From contig CAMZMU010000063.1 of assembly GCA_947311845.1 (NCBI GenBank), forward strand, positions 126,206,914 through 126,270,913: DNA of 64,000 nt, read 5' to 3'. Shown one piece after another: positions 42,728-55,711 of this stretch. The notes under the pieces were generated by a model. That model did not search any database and was not told the DNA's origin. It saw only the letters and a list, made by a program, of their open reading frames with translations. Position 1 is the stretch's first letter; the number at the start of each line of letters is the position of its first letter. Position numbers and translations under genes: made by a program. The stretch is from Poa pratensis (lineage: Eukaryota; Streptophyta; Magnoliopsida; Poales; Poaceae).

Positions 42728-43786
42728 AATTTTTATTGTGGTTTTAGTTCATTTTTTTAAAAGTTTTAGTTCAAATTTGAATGCTATTAAAAAAGAAGAC
42801 AAGGGTATTGTGCCACGGTTTAATATTTCTGTAGCAGCTCTCCTCCATTGACAACGTGGTTAGGTACGTATATGTTTGTCATGCATTGCCGTTGCCCGTT
42901 GCCATGTTAGACTGAACAGTAGAGTATGGATTGAGCAGTTGCTGTCGTCGTTTGGTCGGTCGTTTTTTTATGTTGAAGATCTGCATTGCAACCGCAGAGC
43001 TTAAGCTTGCTAGATCTGATGGACCATGCGTCGTGCATTATCGTGGGCTGGGTGGGCCAGCCAGCAGCCCTGCTTGTGCTGGATCAATCATGCATGCATG
43101 CAGCTCATGAATCATGGATGGATCGATGAGTTGCTAATCGATTGGAGTGCAGTTCCCTGTTCCCGTCGATCGATCGGTTTGAATCATCAATCAGCAATCA
43201 ATCAAACCGGTCGTTAGCATCAGGCAGCAGCAGCGGCAGCAGGCGCCAACGCGACATTATTGGGGGTATACGCAAACGCAACGCAAGGCCATGCATGTAC
43301 GTATTAGCCTAGCTGTCGCTGTAAATAAAACTTCCGTGTCAGCATCTTCTTCCTCCTTGGCTCTGCTGTGATCCGAACCCGGTTAATCGGATTATATAGT
43401 GGCCGGGTCGATCAGGTGAAGCATGGCTAAAGTGGATATATAAGATTCTTCTCCTCAGTGATCATCATGTTGTTAGCTAGCTTCTTTCTTTCGTTCCTTC
43501 TACTCTTTCAACTGGAAAGTTCCATATGGTAATGTTGGATCGCAATGCTTTAATTGTTGGCCCCGACCTGCATGCAGGGTTAGAACACATCAAATTGAGC
43601 AGACTTTTCTTCTGTGGATGTAGTTGGATCTTACCAACAAAAACCTTATCCGAATATATAACCTTTGCAGCTTTACAGGGGTTATCGTGGTGTCTTGCTG
43701 CCAAGATCGATCCAAATGATGTCGAGGGCACCAAATCGTTACTTTCGCGACGTCTTCCATATTTACTTTGGCAACAATATTCGTGA
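42728..43786. other. Intergenic, no gene recognised
   Basis: No gene. Short frames at 43477-43786 lack domains. Confidence 0.3.
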
Positions 43787-43966
43787 TTTTTTTTTAGATA
43801 AAGGGCTTTTATTACTTAAAAGGTTTAAGCGTTTACACCCGGCCTCTGCATAGGTAAGATGCACACAGCCACCAGTTCACCATAGGACCAAAAGGCAACA
43901 AAAAGAAAAAAGGCGAATTACATATCAAAATGAGAAATTGTAGATCCGCCTAAGCTGCTGGTAGGT

Positions 43967-46900
43967 CTATCCGGAAACTATGTTGCCACCCATGCCGGGA
44001 GAGTAACTCCCTGGCCGCAGCCTCCAGTCGCGACGCCACCTCCAAAAATAAGTCTCGGTGTTCCACACGCTGCAGGGTGACCATGCTCGTAGCGTCGCTG
44101 TGCACCGGTAAATAACCTGCATAAGAGAAGCATTTTTATCATTAAAAACCTTGTCATTTCTACATAGCCATAGCGACCACATAACAGCAATCGCGCCCAC
44201 CCTACTGAATAGTTTGAACCTAGGATCCACTCCATTTAACCAATTGCCAAAAATGTTGGCAACAGAAGTAGGTGGATGTAAGGTAGAACCTATCTGGATG
44301 GCTGACCATATAGACCTAGCGAATTCGCACTGAAAGAATAAGTGTGTAATGGTCTCGTCGTGTTGACAGAAGACACACTTTTTACTTCCGTGCCAATTGC
44401 GTTTGGCAAGGTTATCTTTGGTAAGAATAACTCCTCGACGTAAATACCATGCAAACACTTTAGTTTTTAGTGGTATCTTCATCTTCCAAAGTTTATTGCT
44501 ATTGGAACTATCGACTGGAATTTCGGGTAGAATTAGTGCTCTATACATAGAATCAACCGAGAATTTACCATTCTTCGAGAGAGTCCATTGAAATTTATCT
44601 AGACCTTCCGACAGTTGGATTGGCTCCAAACGGATGAGCAGAGCATTCCAAGATGCTTGTCTTGTTCCAAGTAAACTCCTTCTGAACGAAATATTTGGTG
44701 GGAAAGTATCCAACACCTTCGCGATTGTGTCACTTTTGTTTCGAACAATAGAATATAGAGCCGGATATTGTTCTTTGAGGGTAGCTTGGCCTAGCCAGAT
44801 ATCCTCCCAGAAACGAATTTCCGATCCATCCCTTATTGAGAAAGATCCATGTGGAAAAAGAACTTCTTTGTAGCCATGAGGCCTGCCCAGAAGTGTGAAT
44901 CCCCAGGTTTCCAAAGAACCTGGGAAACAGCTTGATCTCCAACATATTTTCTCCTAAGGAGAGTTTGCCAAACTCCATCTTCAGAAAGGAGTTTAAATAG
45001 CCATTTACCTAGTAGCGCTCTATTCTTGACCTCAAGGTCATGAACTCCGAGCCCTCCTTGGTCTTTAGGGCAGCAAACCACATTCCATTTAGTCAGTCGA
45101 TATTTTTTCTTCTCACAATCCCCTTGCCAAATGAATCTAGACCGGAAATAATCCAATCGTTTTAATACCCCTTTAGGCAATTGGAAGAATGAAATCATAT
45201 ACAGTACCATGTTAGTTAGTACCGAGTTTATGAGAACCAATCTTCCACCCAGCGATAGGAGTTTGCCTTTCCAACTATTAAGACGTAGTTGAAGCCTTTC
45301 CTCCACCCTTTTCCATTCAGCATTTGTAAGTTTCCGATAATGAATCGGAATGCCCAAATAGTTGATAGGAAATTGTCCTTGCTCGCAGCCGAAAAGTTCA
45401 GCATACAAGGCAACGTTCTCTTGGGCCTCACCAAAGCAAAACAACTCACTTTTATGGAAATTGATCTTAAGACCCGATAGTTGCTCGAAAGCTGATAAAA
45501 TCAACTTTAGGTTACGAGCTTTTTCGATGTCATGCTCCATAAAAAGAATTGTATCGTCGGCATATTGAAGAATCGATAGTCCGCCATCGACAAGATGTGG
45601 AATCACTCCTTCAATTGACCCTCATATTTAGCGCGTTCGATCAGGATAGCCAGCATATCCGCCACTATATTAAATAGTAAAGGCGATAATGGGTCACCCT
45701 GACGGAGGCCTTTTTTCGTTTGGAAATATCTGCCAGTGTCATCGTTGACCTTAATGGCAACACTTCCTCCGGAAATAAAGCTATTAATTAACGCGCACCA
45801 CTGGGAAGAAAAACCTTTCATCCTTAGGGTTTCCTGGATGACTTTATCATAAGCTTTTTCGAAATCAATTTTCAGAATTACCCCGTTCAGCTTTTTCTAT
45901 GTAGTTCATGGACTGTTTCATGTAGGACCGCGACTCCATCAAGGATATTGCGACCTTGCATAAAAGCCGTCTGAGATGGTCGAACCACATGATCCGCCAC
46001 AGTGTTCAGTCGAATCGTCGCAACTTTGGTGAATATTTTGAAACTAACGTTAAGGAGGCATATGGGTCTAAATTGTTGGATCCTTTCTGCCTCGTTAACC
46101 TTAGGTAGCAAAATTATCTCACCAAAATTTAGCCGAAACAACTCTAATTGTCCATTGTGAAGACAGGTGAACAACTGAGCAGATCGTCCTTGATAACATC
46201 CCAAAAGTTCTGGTAGAACTCAGCAGGGAATCCATCAGGACCAGGAGATGAATTGTGTTTCATTTGGAAAACTGCCTTTCTCACTTCCTCCTCTGAATAG
46301 GGTTTAGTGAGTAGGTTGTTTTCCTCCTCTGAAACCTAGGGTATATCCTCTGTTCTGGACTCATCCAAGGTGAAATTCCCCTCCTCTGAGTCGCCGAACA
46401 GGCCTTTATAGTAATTTGTAATATACGACTTTAGTTGTTCCTGGCCCTCAATCGTTCCTTCATCCTGTACCAGAGAATGAATACGCTTTTTCCTATGTCT
46501 GCCATTGGCAATACTATGGAAATAGCGAGTATTCGAGTCCCCTTCTAGAATGAATTGAGCTTTAGAACGTTGATACCATTTTAACTCCTCCTCACGCAGT
46601 AGTTTCGCTATCTGTGCATTTGATTGGCTCTTTAGCTCAATTTCTTGCGCGGATAGTAATCGAACTTCTGCTAATGCTTCTAAAGCATCGATTATCGAGG
46701 AAAGTCGTATCTTCTCTTTCTTAAGTAAACCCGTAGTATGGCGTGCCCAACCAACAATGTGAGAACGTAAAGCACGTATCTTGTTGTTCCATCGCTGGAT
46801 AGGCGTATCACCCGCTACCGGTAAATCCCAGATTCTTTTGACCATGTCATGGAAGCCCTCGCGGTGTAACCAACCATGCTCGAACTTGAACCGTGGTTTA

Positions 46901-49134
46901 CACTGCGGTCTAGGCACTCCAGTGGTCAATAGAATGGGAGCATGATCCGACAAACCCTCAATACGTTCTAGAGCACGTACCGACACCAATGGGAACCTAG
47001 CTTCCCAATCGGAATCCATCAGTACACGGTCTAGTTTCTCGTAAGTGGGTTCAGGTAGGGAATTAGCCCAGGTGAACTGTCTTCCCACCATCGTAATCTC
47101 TCTTAAATTCAAGCTGTCAATGACTGCATTGAATAAAAGAGGCCAACGGTTGTCGAATTGACCCTTACTTTTCTCGAACGGAAACCGTAGCAGGTTGAAA
47201 TCCCCACCAATGATAATAGGATGGGGGTTATCTTTTGCTAGGTTTACCAACTCAACGAGAAAGGAAGACTTAGACGCTTCCTGAGCCGGCCCATACACGG
47301 CGACAAGACTCCAAATGAAATTATCGGATTTATTTCGGATGTGCATTTTGATATGAAAATTGCCTTCCGTAACCTCCAATACTTCCATGGTATCAGTCCT
47401 GACGCCAAGTAAGATGCCCCCAGAGCGTCCATGAGGAGTGATACGTCCATTTTGCATCACTATTTTATATCATAATTTACTGCTATTCATCGATATATTT
47501 CATATTTAGAAGTGTTACTTATGTTATTTTACCTATTTTGCATGTTTGATTAATAATGGAGAATTGGACACCGGAGTCAGGATTCTGCTGGAAAAAGCAC
47601 CGTCGAGATGCACTATTTCTGAAGATCAATAAATCGAAGGAGACATATGGAAGTTCCTATTTTACTAGAAGATGGAGGAGGCCAAAAGGGGGACCTGAGA
47701 TGGGCCATGGTGGGCCCTCCTCACCCCTTGGCGCGGTGGGGCCCCCTGCCGCGCCGAGAGGTGGTTTGGGGGCCCTGGCCCACCTCAGCCGTTCCCCCTT
47801 CGCGTACTTGACCCCCTCGGAACCCTAACACACAGAGGACGGCCATCGAAATATTCCGCCGCCTCCACGAGGCGGAAAACACCAGAGAGCGAAAAGCTCC
47901 CCTGCAGGAAGAAATCTGCCGGGGAAATTCCCTCCCGGAGGGGGAAATCGTCGCCATCATCACCGTCATCGAGCTGGACTTCATCGGGATCATCATCATC
48001 ATCATCTCCACCACCAATACCATCATCACCTCCGCTGCACTCCGTCTCCGCTATAACATTTAGGGCTGAATCTTGTCTATTTCATAGGGGAAACTCTCCC
48101 GGTGTTGATTACTCTTGTTATTGATGCTATTGGGTGAAACCATTGGACTAAGGTTTATGTTCAGATTGTTATTCATCATCATATCACCTCTGATCATGTT
48201 CCGTATGATGTCTTGTGAGTAGTTCGTTTAGTTCTTGAGGACATGGGAGAAGTCTTGATGTTAGTAGTGAACTATGTTGAGTAATATTTAATGGTTTGAT
48301 GCTTAAGTTGTGGTGTTATTCTTCTAGTGGTGTCATGTGAACGTCGACTACATGATACTTCACCTTTATGGGCCTAGGGGAATGCATTGTGTATTCGTTT
48401 GCCAATTGTGGGGTTGCCGGAGTGACAGAAACCTGAACACCCGTTGGAATATCGATGCATGAGGGATAGCAGGATCTCAAAGTTTAAGGCTGTGGTTAGT
48501 TTAACTTAATTCCTTTCTTGTATTTGTGGATGCTTGCAAGGGTATAATCACAAGTATGTATTAGTCCTAGGAAGGGCGGTGCATTAGCATAGGTTCACCC
48601 ACACAACACTTATCAAAACAATGAAGATTAATCAACTATATGAAGCGAAAGCACTTGACAATACTCCCGTGTGTCCTCAAGAACGTTTGGTCATTATAAG
48701 TACAACAACCGCTTGTCCTTTGCTGTAGAAAGGATTGGGCCACTTGCTGCAACTATTACTACTGCATTTTATTTACTTGTACTTTATTTATCTGTCATAT
48801 CAAAAACTCCTAAAAACTCGTCTGTGAGCATTTACAGTGAATCCTTCATCAAAACCGCTTGTCAACACCTTCTGCTCCTCGTTGGGTTCGACACTCTTAT
48901 TTATCGAAAGTACTACGATACACCCCCTATACTTGTGGGTTATCAAGGAGGTCGCGAGTACCATTCAAACTCTATACCGCCCGATAGTCGGTTTAAAAGA
49001 GAATATGGAAAATCACGACGTCCCGTTTCAGAAATAGCAAAGAAATCCAAATTATGGTCCCGAATACAATCAGCGAAGTGCAAGTGTTTAGCCAAGTCAC
49101 CAAGACCTCTGCTATTTTTGAACATGCCATTCAT
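43967..49134 (-). pseudogene. LINE ORF2: APE endonuclease, reverse transcriptase, zf-RVT
   Basis: The start ATG at 49134 begins MNGMFKNSRGLGDLAK and FFAISETGRRD (APE N-terminus). After the solo LTR the frame resumes in register (HGRSGGILLG), with VAVYGPAQE, IIGGDFNLLRFP, FTWANSLPEPTYEKLDRVL and GLSDHAPILL, up to a TAG near 46345. RT follows in several frames: LLPKVNEAERIQQFRPICLL, QTAFMQGRNILDG, KIDFEKAYDKV, KGLRQGDPLSPLLFNI, and the catalytic LQYADDTILF near 45560. The C-terminus (44914-43967) carries the zinc-binding CVFCQHDETITHLFFQC block. At least three frameshifts and one nonsense codon make it inactive. Confidence 0.9.
47439..48945. mobile_element. Solo LTR with TSD AGGAG, inside LINE ORF2
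   Basis: It starts TGATACGTCCATTTTGCATC and ends TGTGGGTTATCA (inverted termini TGATA/TATCA), 1507 bp. The 5-bp duplication aggag lies at 47434-47438 and 48946-48950. No internal region or second LTR is present, the product expected from unequal LTR-LTR recombination. Removing the LTR and one duplication restores the endonuclease frame. Confidence 0.92.
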
Positions 49135-51717
49135 CGGGAAACCGTGGGGGATTTGGATAACTTGGACCGTTTCCTGGACTTGTTGGCTGTAGATTTAGAT
49201 TTCCGAGCGGATGCTTTTAGCTCATATAATGAGCTCAAGCCGTCGTCATCCAAACCACCATCCAACACTTCACCAATTAGATGGGAAAGAAGCTGACCAT
49301 CTGTTGTGGCAATCGCTTCATCCTCATCATCATAGGTGGCAGTCAACCCAGTCGAGACTTTAGGAATAACCGTAAGACGGTCAAATTCCATATGTCTCAA
49401 GACCTTAGTTGAAACAAGAACTTGAGATTGACTATTACCAAGATTAAAACCTACACTACCCAGTTTTGAATGAATAGATTGCGGAGAAAAGGAAAGAAAA
49501 GATTTCGATTCCATACCGGAAAAATCCAAGTTACGCGTCGCCTTGCGACGCATGGCCCTCGTCATGGAGTCCTCATCCGTGACGGAAGCACCGTCCAAAT
49601 CCACCCCGAACCTGTCGCTGTGGCGAGTTGTAGGGGTGGATGGCGCGACGGAGCCTCCATCCACACGTGTCACCGTCGGAGTGGTAATGGTATGGGCCGG
49701 CCTGGACGAAGAAGCAGCCTTCCCAGCCATCACCGCAGCGTCGAGCGGAGTCGCGTGGGGCGAGTGAGCCAGAGTCGTTGTCGAGGTCTCACTCGTCGGA
49801 GCAGCGGCCGAAGTCAGTCCATCCACAGGGGACTGTGGCGTGGTAGAAACCCCCTTGGAGACCGACCCCTCGTTGTCTCCCAGACACGCCATCCCAACGG
49901 GAGAGGGGGCTCCCCCGCTGGTCGGCGAAAACGAAGGTCGCGCGTCGTGCAGGAGGCCCTCAGTGGCTGGGCCGAAGCCCGGCGCCTCGGACCCACCAAC
50001 AGCAACCGGCCCATGAGGAGCAGCCAGAGGAGGCGATGTCGGTGTCGCCACCTCCTCTCGGCCCAGCCCATCAGCCGGAAGCACCTCCTCGTGACCGTCA
50101 CCCGGAGAGACAAGGCCCAGCCCAGCCGTGTCAGAGACCGCGGGGCTGCCAGCAGCCGGCCGAAGGCCAGCACCCCCCACGGCGACATCCAGGTCAGTGG
50201 GAACACCCGGAGGCAACTCGACAGAGGTAAAAGCACCACCCCCAGATGAGGCGAGAGGCGATGCAGCCACCGGTGAAGGGCGCAACAGGCTCGGCGAAGA
50301 ACGACGGATCATCTCCACAATCTCCCGACCTCTCGGAGTGCCAGGACTAGCATTATACGGAGTAATCGCCATCACCGACCCAACATAATCACCAGGAGCC
50401 GCAGATTTATTACCACTCGGTGTCTCAGACGATGTGCTACCATCAACGTCCATGCTGCTGGAGAGTGAACCAAAAGTGGTGTCATGGCCCATAGACCCCT
50501 CCCTTCCATGCTCCTCACCCTCCTCGTCATCGGCATCGTCACTCTTACGACGCCAAAAGAAGGGAACAAAGTTGGCATCCGGAACGAAATCCACAGGCTC
50601 GCGGCTGAAATAGAATGCATACTCCTTGAGTCTCACCACACACGAGGCCCCAACATACGGACCATCCACTCCCGTGCGCTTCTCCAGCACCTTCGAGTCC
50701 AACATGCCCACTAGAATGCGAACAATACCACGGCTTCGATAGGTGACAAGATCCACATCAAGTGTCGTCCCAATGAGAGAGCCCACCGCCCAAAAGCCAA
50801 GGAAGTGCCTCAGTGCGTAAGGAACGCCCTGAACATGAACCCAGATCTTCTCAAGCACTCTCGTTGGAACTGCATCATCATTGGATTTCCAAACTGAAAT
50901 AGTGGCTTGAGAATTAAAGGACGGAATATTCAACTTAATCCCATCAACCCTGTGAAGGTCATCGGCCGACGGAAACCCAATAAGAAAAGCATCATCGCCA
51001 TGGGCAATGCCTCCCACTTCCACTGAGCCGAGAAACACATCCTGGATATAAGGCTCTCAATAGCGGCAGCGGTCACCATGTCTCCCTCAACAGAAATCAG
51101 TGCTGTGGGCGAGCTCGACGGTATAAGATGAGGCTTATAGACACTGCCAGGAAACTGCACAAACAAAGTCTCCGCCACACCAGTGCCCGTGGTGAAACAA
51201 GTTGGCTTGGGAAGCCGAAGCGTCGGACACCTGTGGGTGGGGTGAGCAGCATTATCACAGATTAGGCAGTAGTGCTTTATCGGACATGCTTTAGTGGTAT
51301 GAGAGTCCACCCCACATTTGAAGCATTTGCTGCCCTTTTTAGCTTTCTTTTTACCCACTGTCGATGTGTCGGTGTGCTGAAGCAACGCTGTATCCTGCAT
51401 CTCCTCCGCTGCTGCAACCCCAGAGACCACCATGGTGGTGTTGGCACTCGCGCCCGTGGAGGGGGGAGGCACCACCGCGTGCTGTCCCTGAACATCACAA
51501 CCTGGCTGAGGAGGTGCCGGTGGCTGAAAGTACTGCTGTTGCATCGGGGGCTGCTGGAACGGAACATTCTGCAACATCGGAGGACTAAAAAGCGCCCCCG
51601 GCGTCGGCTGCGGCTGCTGCAAGTGAAGGCCCAGTTGGCCTGGCTTGTTCTTCTTCCCCTTCGGACGGGGGGAGCCTGCCCCGCTACAGCCGGGGGCTGC
51701 TGCACTTGCTTGCTGAT
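49131..51717 (-). pseudogene. LINE ORF1 (nucleic-acid-binding protein)
   Basis: The N-terminal part, in the frame of 51622-50930, is Gln/Pro-rich (QQPPMQQQYFQPPAPPQPG) and then has two CX2CX4HX4C zinc knuckles (CFKCGVDSHTTKAC and CLICDNAAHPTHRC). A frameshift near 50930-51040 leads to 51038-49131, with IWVHVQGVPYALRHFLGFWA, GPYVGASCVVRLKEYAFYF and a long Ser/Pro/Gly-rich region ending in SRKRSKLSKSPTVSR. Its TGA overlaps the ORF2 ATG (ATGA at 49134-49131). The start codon is not certain because the 5' end may be truncated. Confidence 0.85.
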
Positions 51718-54014
51718 TAATTAATTAAACCGTCTGTGATTAAGCGGCTAGAATTGACGTATTAATGTTGTTTTCGTTGAAATGTGCATAAAATTGGAAA
51801 AATACCCCTCAAAACTAACCAACTGGAGTGCTAATCTACTGTAACACTGCACATCGTACAAATGGTAGCAAACTGTGCAACAATGAGCATAAGAAAGTTC
51901 GAAAGAAAAGCTCATTCCTTGGCCACAACATCCAGCACCAAAGGCATTGCAGTCTGTAATGGAAGAGAGATTGTGATAAAATGGATGCTGGTCCAAGGAG
52001 TTGGATCTGGTTTGCTGCACCGGGATGACACTTTCGAAGCATATAGATCAATATATAAAGCACGGCTAGAATCGCCCCAGCAATCCACCCTCCATGTCGC
52101 CCGCTATTCCTCACCGTCCGATCCAACGGTCACGCAACGTCCACGCCTCCCCCAGCGCGTGGTACTGTAGACAGCTACAGTACCCGCGAATTTCTACCAA
52201 TGAGAGACCGCCACGCGTCCCGGTCACCGGCCGGTGAAGCCGGTTTCAGCCGGTCACCCCTCCCGCACGAAATTTGGCGCAACATTTTTCAGAAAACCTC
52301 CTGCAAAGGACTGTTTTGTAAATTTACGAAACGTCAGGGACCTCACTAGAAAAGTGTGCACACTCACGTCTCTCTCCTTCCCTCACCCCGCGCGACGCCG
52401 CAGTCGCCGGCGGCGCCGACACGCCGCCTGTCTCTCCGGCCCTCCCCGCACAGATCGAAGGACATGGCGGGCTTCGCCGTCGTCGCCTCTACCTCCCCGC
52501 CGAGTCTTGCCTGCTGAAACGCCGCGCCGTCGCCGGAATCGACGCCGCCGTGCCACCGCTTCCTCCGCCGCATCCGCACGCCGTAGCCGCCGCTCCGGCG
52601 ACCCAGACGCGGCGGCGTCGCCACGTACGGGCGCCTCGCGCCCACGCGCATCCACCGCGCCCATCCCTGCATCCTATTTCGCACGGACGCGCCGCCGGCG
52701 AGCTCGCCGTGGCCGCCATGCCCACTGCTGATGTCACCCTGACGTCGCAGTGGGCCCATCGTGCCAATTTTCTTTTTTTTTAACATTAAAAACAGAAAAT
52801 GGAGACTTCACTACAAATAATCGGGAAAAAAATAAAAAAATATCGAAATGCTCAAAATAATAAAATAACTATTTACGACAAGAAAACAAACATGTTTGAA
52901 TATTTCAAATTGGTCAGCATTTGGACAAATTTATGTAAACAAAAAAAACAAACCATATTTGAGAATTTCGAACAAAATTTCAAATTTGCACCCTACAACT
53001 TTCAATGCTTTACAATTTTAAAAGTCTTTAACACCTAACCATTTTAGAAACGTGACAATAATTAAAATCTTTCTAACTTTCCAATTCGAACAAATTTTGA
53101 AACCTACACATTTCCAAAACATAAAACTAACTATTTATGACAAAACAAGATAAATGTTTGAAAATTTCAAATTCGTTAACATTTTCAAAAATTTAAGTAA
53201 AAATATACTCATATTGGAGTATTTCAATCCAAATTTCAGGTTCGAACCCTCAAAAAAAACATCTTCCAAATCAAATCATTTTACGAACCTAAACATAATT
53301 TAAACCTTCATACATTTCCAAAATAACCAAATTTTAAAATCTAAAGATCTTTAAAACGTGATTTTTTTTAATTACAACAATTTTCAAATTTGATCAATCT
53401 CTAAAATCCAACCATTTTTTAGAACGCCAACTTTTTTGAATTCCAAAATTTTTCAAACTTAAACAATTTTAGAATTTCGACATTTTCAAACTCAAATTTT
53501 AACACACAGGCGCGGCATTTGCCACGCTCAGTTGACTTGTTCTTACTTATGGGCACATGAGATCGAAAAAAAAGCAAGAGAGAGAGAGAGAGTGGATAGA
53601 GATACCCATTTCAAGCTGGCCATATTGGCAACGTAATCATCATGTGATTTTTTTATAATAAGATCAACTGAAACAACTGCGATATCCTGTTTACCAGCTT
53701 CTTTATTGAAGTTGGGGGCACTACTCCTTAAGTCGAAAAAAGCTACGATACAATTTTTGCTTCAAAAACTAAATTCCATTCCAAAATATAAGGATTTTGG
53801 AGAATTATTAAACATGCAACTTATCCTATTGATTAGTTTTGTTTACGTGCAAATCGTGTTTTTATCAGTTTGTACTTTGTCTTTAATTGACAGTTTTTCC
53901 TCGGTTTTCAATATTTTTCGCCAATATTGTTAGCAAGTGTTTTTTAGGGTTATGGTTTTAAGGCCATGTTTGTTTGGTCCGTGACCGTGACATAAATGGT
54001 TGTGGCCTCGCTGT
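51718..54014. other. Unassigned: mixed, GC-rich then AT-rich DNA
   Basis: 51718-52100 has no feature. 52370-52740 is GC-rich, with overlapping frames on both strands and no domain. 52790-53520 is AT-rich with many tttgaaa/ttcaaat phrases and resembles the interior of a non-coding transposon. A GA microsatellite lies at about 53576-53592. Confidence 0.3.
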
Positions 54015-54023
54015 GGCGGGAGT

Positions 54024-54333
54024 ATACCTGGCCATGGGCCGGGCCGGGCTTCAAGCCAGGCCTAAAAAAAGCCCACGGGCAAAATCCCAAGCCCAAGCCC
54101 ATCCGACCTTCGGGACTATATTTCAGGCCCAGGCCCTCCCATGAGTGTAAATTCCATCGGCTTTCGGGCCTCGGGCCGGGCTTCTTCCTAAAAACGTCAA
54201 TATGCAAAGCCCAAGCCCAGGCCCATGCGACATTCGGGCCGAAATCTCAGGACCAGGCCCGCCCATGGATAAGACCATGGCGGCCCAGGCCCTGGAATTT
54301 CGAGCCAGGCCGGGCTTCCCATGGCCAGGTATA
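54024..54333. mobile_element. MITE with CCATGGCCAGGTAT ends, 9-bp flanking repeat
   Basis: Left end atacctggccatggg and right end cccatggccaggtat are inverted repeats. ggcgggagt flanks at 54015-54023 and 54334-54342. An 8-9-bp duplication fits hAT or Mutator. Internally, a phrase around gcccaagccca...cggg...tcaggcccaggccc...cccatg is duplicated in direct orientation (about 54085-54140 and 54208-54267). It is rich in GGCCC. Confidence 0.7.
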
Positions 54334-54342
54334 GGCGGGAGT

Positions 54343-54700
54343 GATGTTGTGGCAGGGAAAGCTGTAGTGATAAAGGTTTCGTAGTTGCATAGTAGCTATC
54401 ACTAGAAGACACTATAGAGTAATTGTGACCCTACGAAATCTGTTTAATGCCCTTAATTAGATGGACGGCAAATTACTGGAATATTAATTAAATATTCATG
54501 TCATAGTATTTTTATTACTTCCTAAAAAATAATTAACATATTTAGAGACTTATTGGAATAGAACTAGCATTCATATAGAAATTTAGCACATAACTTACAC
54601 TCGTGGACAACATTTATAAAGAAAGATTAACTGCAAGAGCAGGATTAACACATACGCGTAGAATTACATACATATGATTTGCACTAAACGATCATCCATG

Positions 54701-54741
<41 letters not shown>

Positions 54742-55016
54742 CGCTAGATGAAGGAAGGAGATGGACAACGGCGCCGATCTGAGCTCCGAGACATGAGAAA
54801 AAGAAGATGAAGAAAAGAAAAAGAGTGAAAGAGATGCTGACTTAAAATTGGCCAGATTGGCAACATAATGACAATGTGGGATTTTATATCAACAAAGCAA
54901 GTTATGCTTTGCATTTTTCTTTTCTTTTTGACAACTTCAATTATGTTTACCATTACTACTCTATCAGTTTGCAGGGTCCAGAATTTTCGGTTCTTCCCGC
55001 CAACATGTTGACAGCA
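54343..55016. other. Intergenic; contains a CA microsatellite
   Basis: No gene. Sequence at 54840-55016 resembles 53610-53940 (ggccagattggcaacataat, ttgacagcaagtg), a diverged dispersed duplication. Confidence 0.35.
54703..54740. repeat. (CA)19 microsatellite
   Basis: Uninterrupted CA dinucleotide array of 38 bp. Confidence 0.97.
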
Positions 55017-55060
55017 AGTGCTTTATACGTTTTTTTTTATAGAATTTAGTGCTTTATACG
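55017..55060 (-). mobile_element. 18-bp micro-insertion with 13-bp TSD
   Basis: agtgctttatacg at 55017-55029 and 55048-55060 flanks nine T plus atagaattt. The poly-T directly abuts the left repeat, as expected for target-primed insertion on the minus strand. Confidence 0.7.
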
Positions 55061-55263
55061 GTTATAAGGTTTTAAGACTTGCATGCCTTAATACTTTCTT
55101 TGCGGGCCGTGTAGTCATTTGTGGCCCAGCCCAACTGGGGCTGCAACCACCGGAGCTCCCAGGCCTAGGCTCGAGTTATACAGGGAAGCTATTCGGGGGC
55201 CGAAATAAGTTCTTCATCCCAGACTTTGTCTTTTCGAAGGCTCAGATAATTTAATACGCCCAC

Positions 55264-55302
55264 ATGCATGAATTTCGTTCTCTAAAAAAACAAATGCATG
55301 AA
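55264..55302 (+). mobile_element. Candidate 21-bp micro-insertion with 9-bp TSD
   Basis: atgcatgaa at 55264-55272 and 55294-55302 flanks 21 bp beginning tttcgttctct and ending in an A-rich tail. The repeat is shorter and made of common ATGCAT sequence, so it is weaker than the other cases. Confidence 0.4.
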
Positions 55303-55711
55303 AATTGTCAAAGCTCGAAATGGAACGGGTAGATGCAAATTGCGATTTTTCCAGAGACACTGAGTTAACTGCTGACAGAAAAATATTCGAAATCAAAACG
55401 ACATCTCGAGCTGAAGCCATAACAATGTACTGTATGTTTCTAGCCTATTCTGACAATCCTAGGCTGCAAGAACCAAGAGTCCAATTGCACTTTCAACTCT
55501 GACACTACCGTTTCACAACATACGAAACCAACTAAATCGCCAATCGATCCCATTTGCATCTCGATACCGCTTCGGCTTCTCCAGTAATCCCTACACGATG
55601 ATCACTTGATGATCAGATAAGAACATCATAGTTCAGAACACACAAGTCAGAGGTGCAGAAAGAAACTTGTAGTTGGATGTTAACTGCTGCTACCTTCTGG
55701 CGTTGCCTCGA

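Larger units (their letters stand above)
43787..51717 (-). mobile_element. Near-complete LINE (L1-like), interrupted by a solo LTR
   Basis: The 3' end on the minus strand is a poly-A tail (poly-T at 43787-43795) preceded by the tail motif shared with other retroposons in the window. ORF2 (zf-RVT, RT, APE) and ORF1 (CCHC knuckles) are in the correct order. Excluding the 1.5-kb solo LTR, the element is about 6.4 kb. The right boundary is near 51717, where coding similarity ends; no convincing target duplication was found next to the poly-T. Confidence 0.88.

Noticed and set aside
52364..52786. GC-rich frames on both strands
   Set aside because: No domain, no splice or promoter context; compositional artefact likely.
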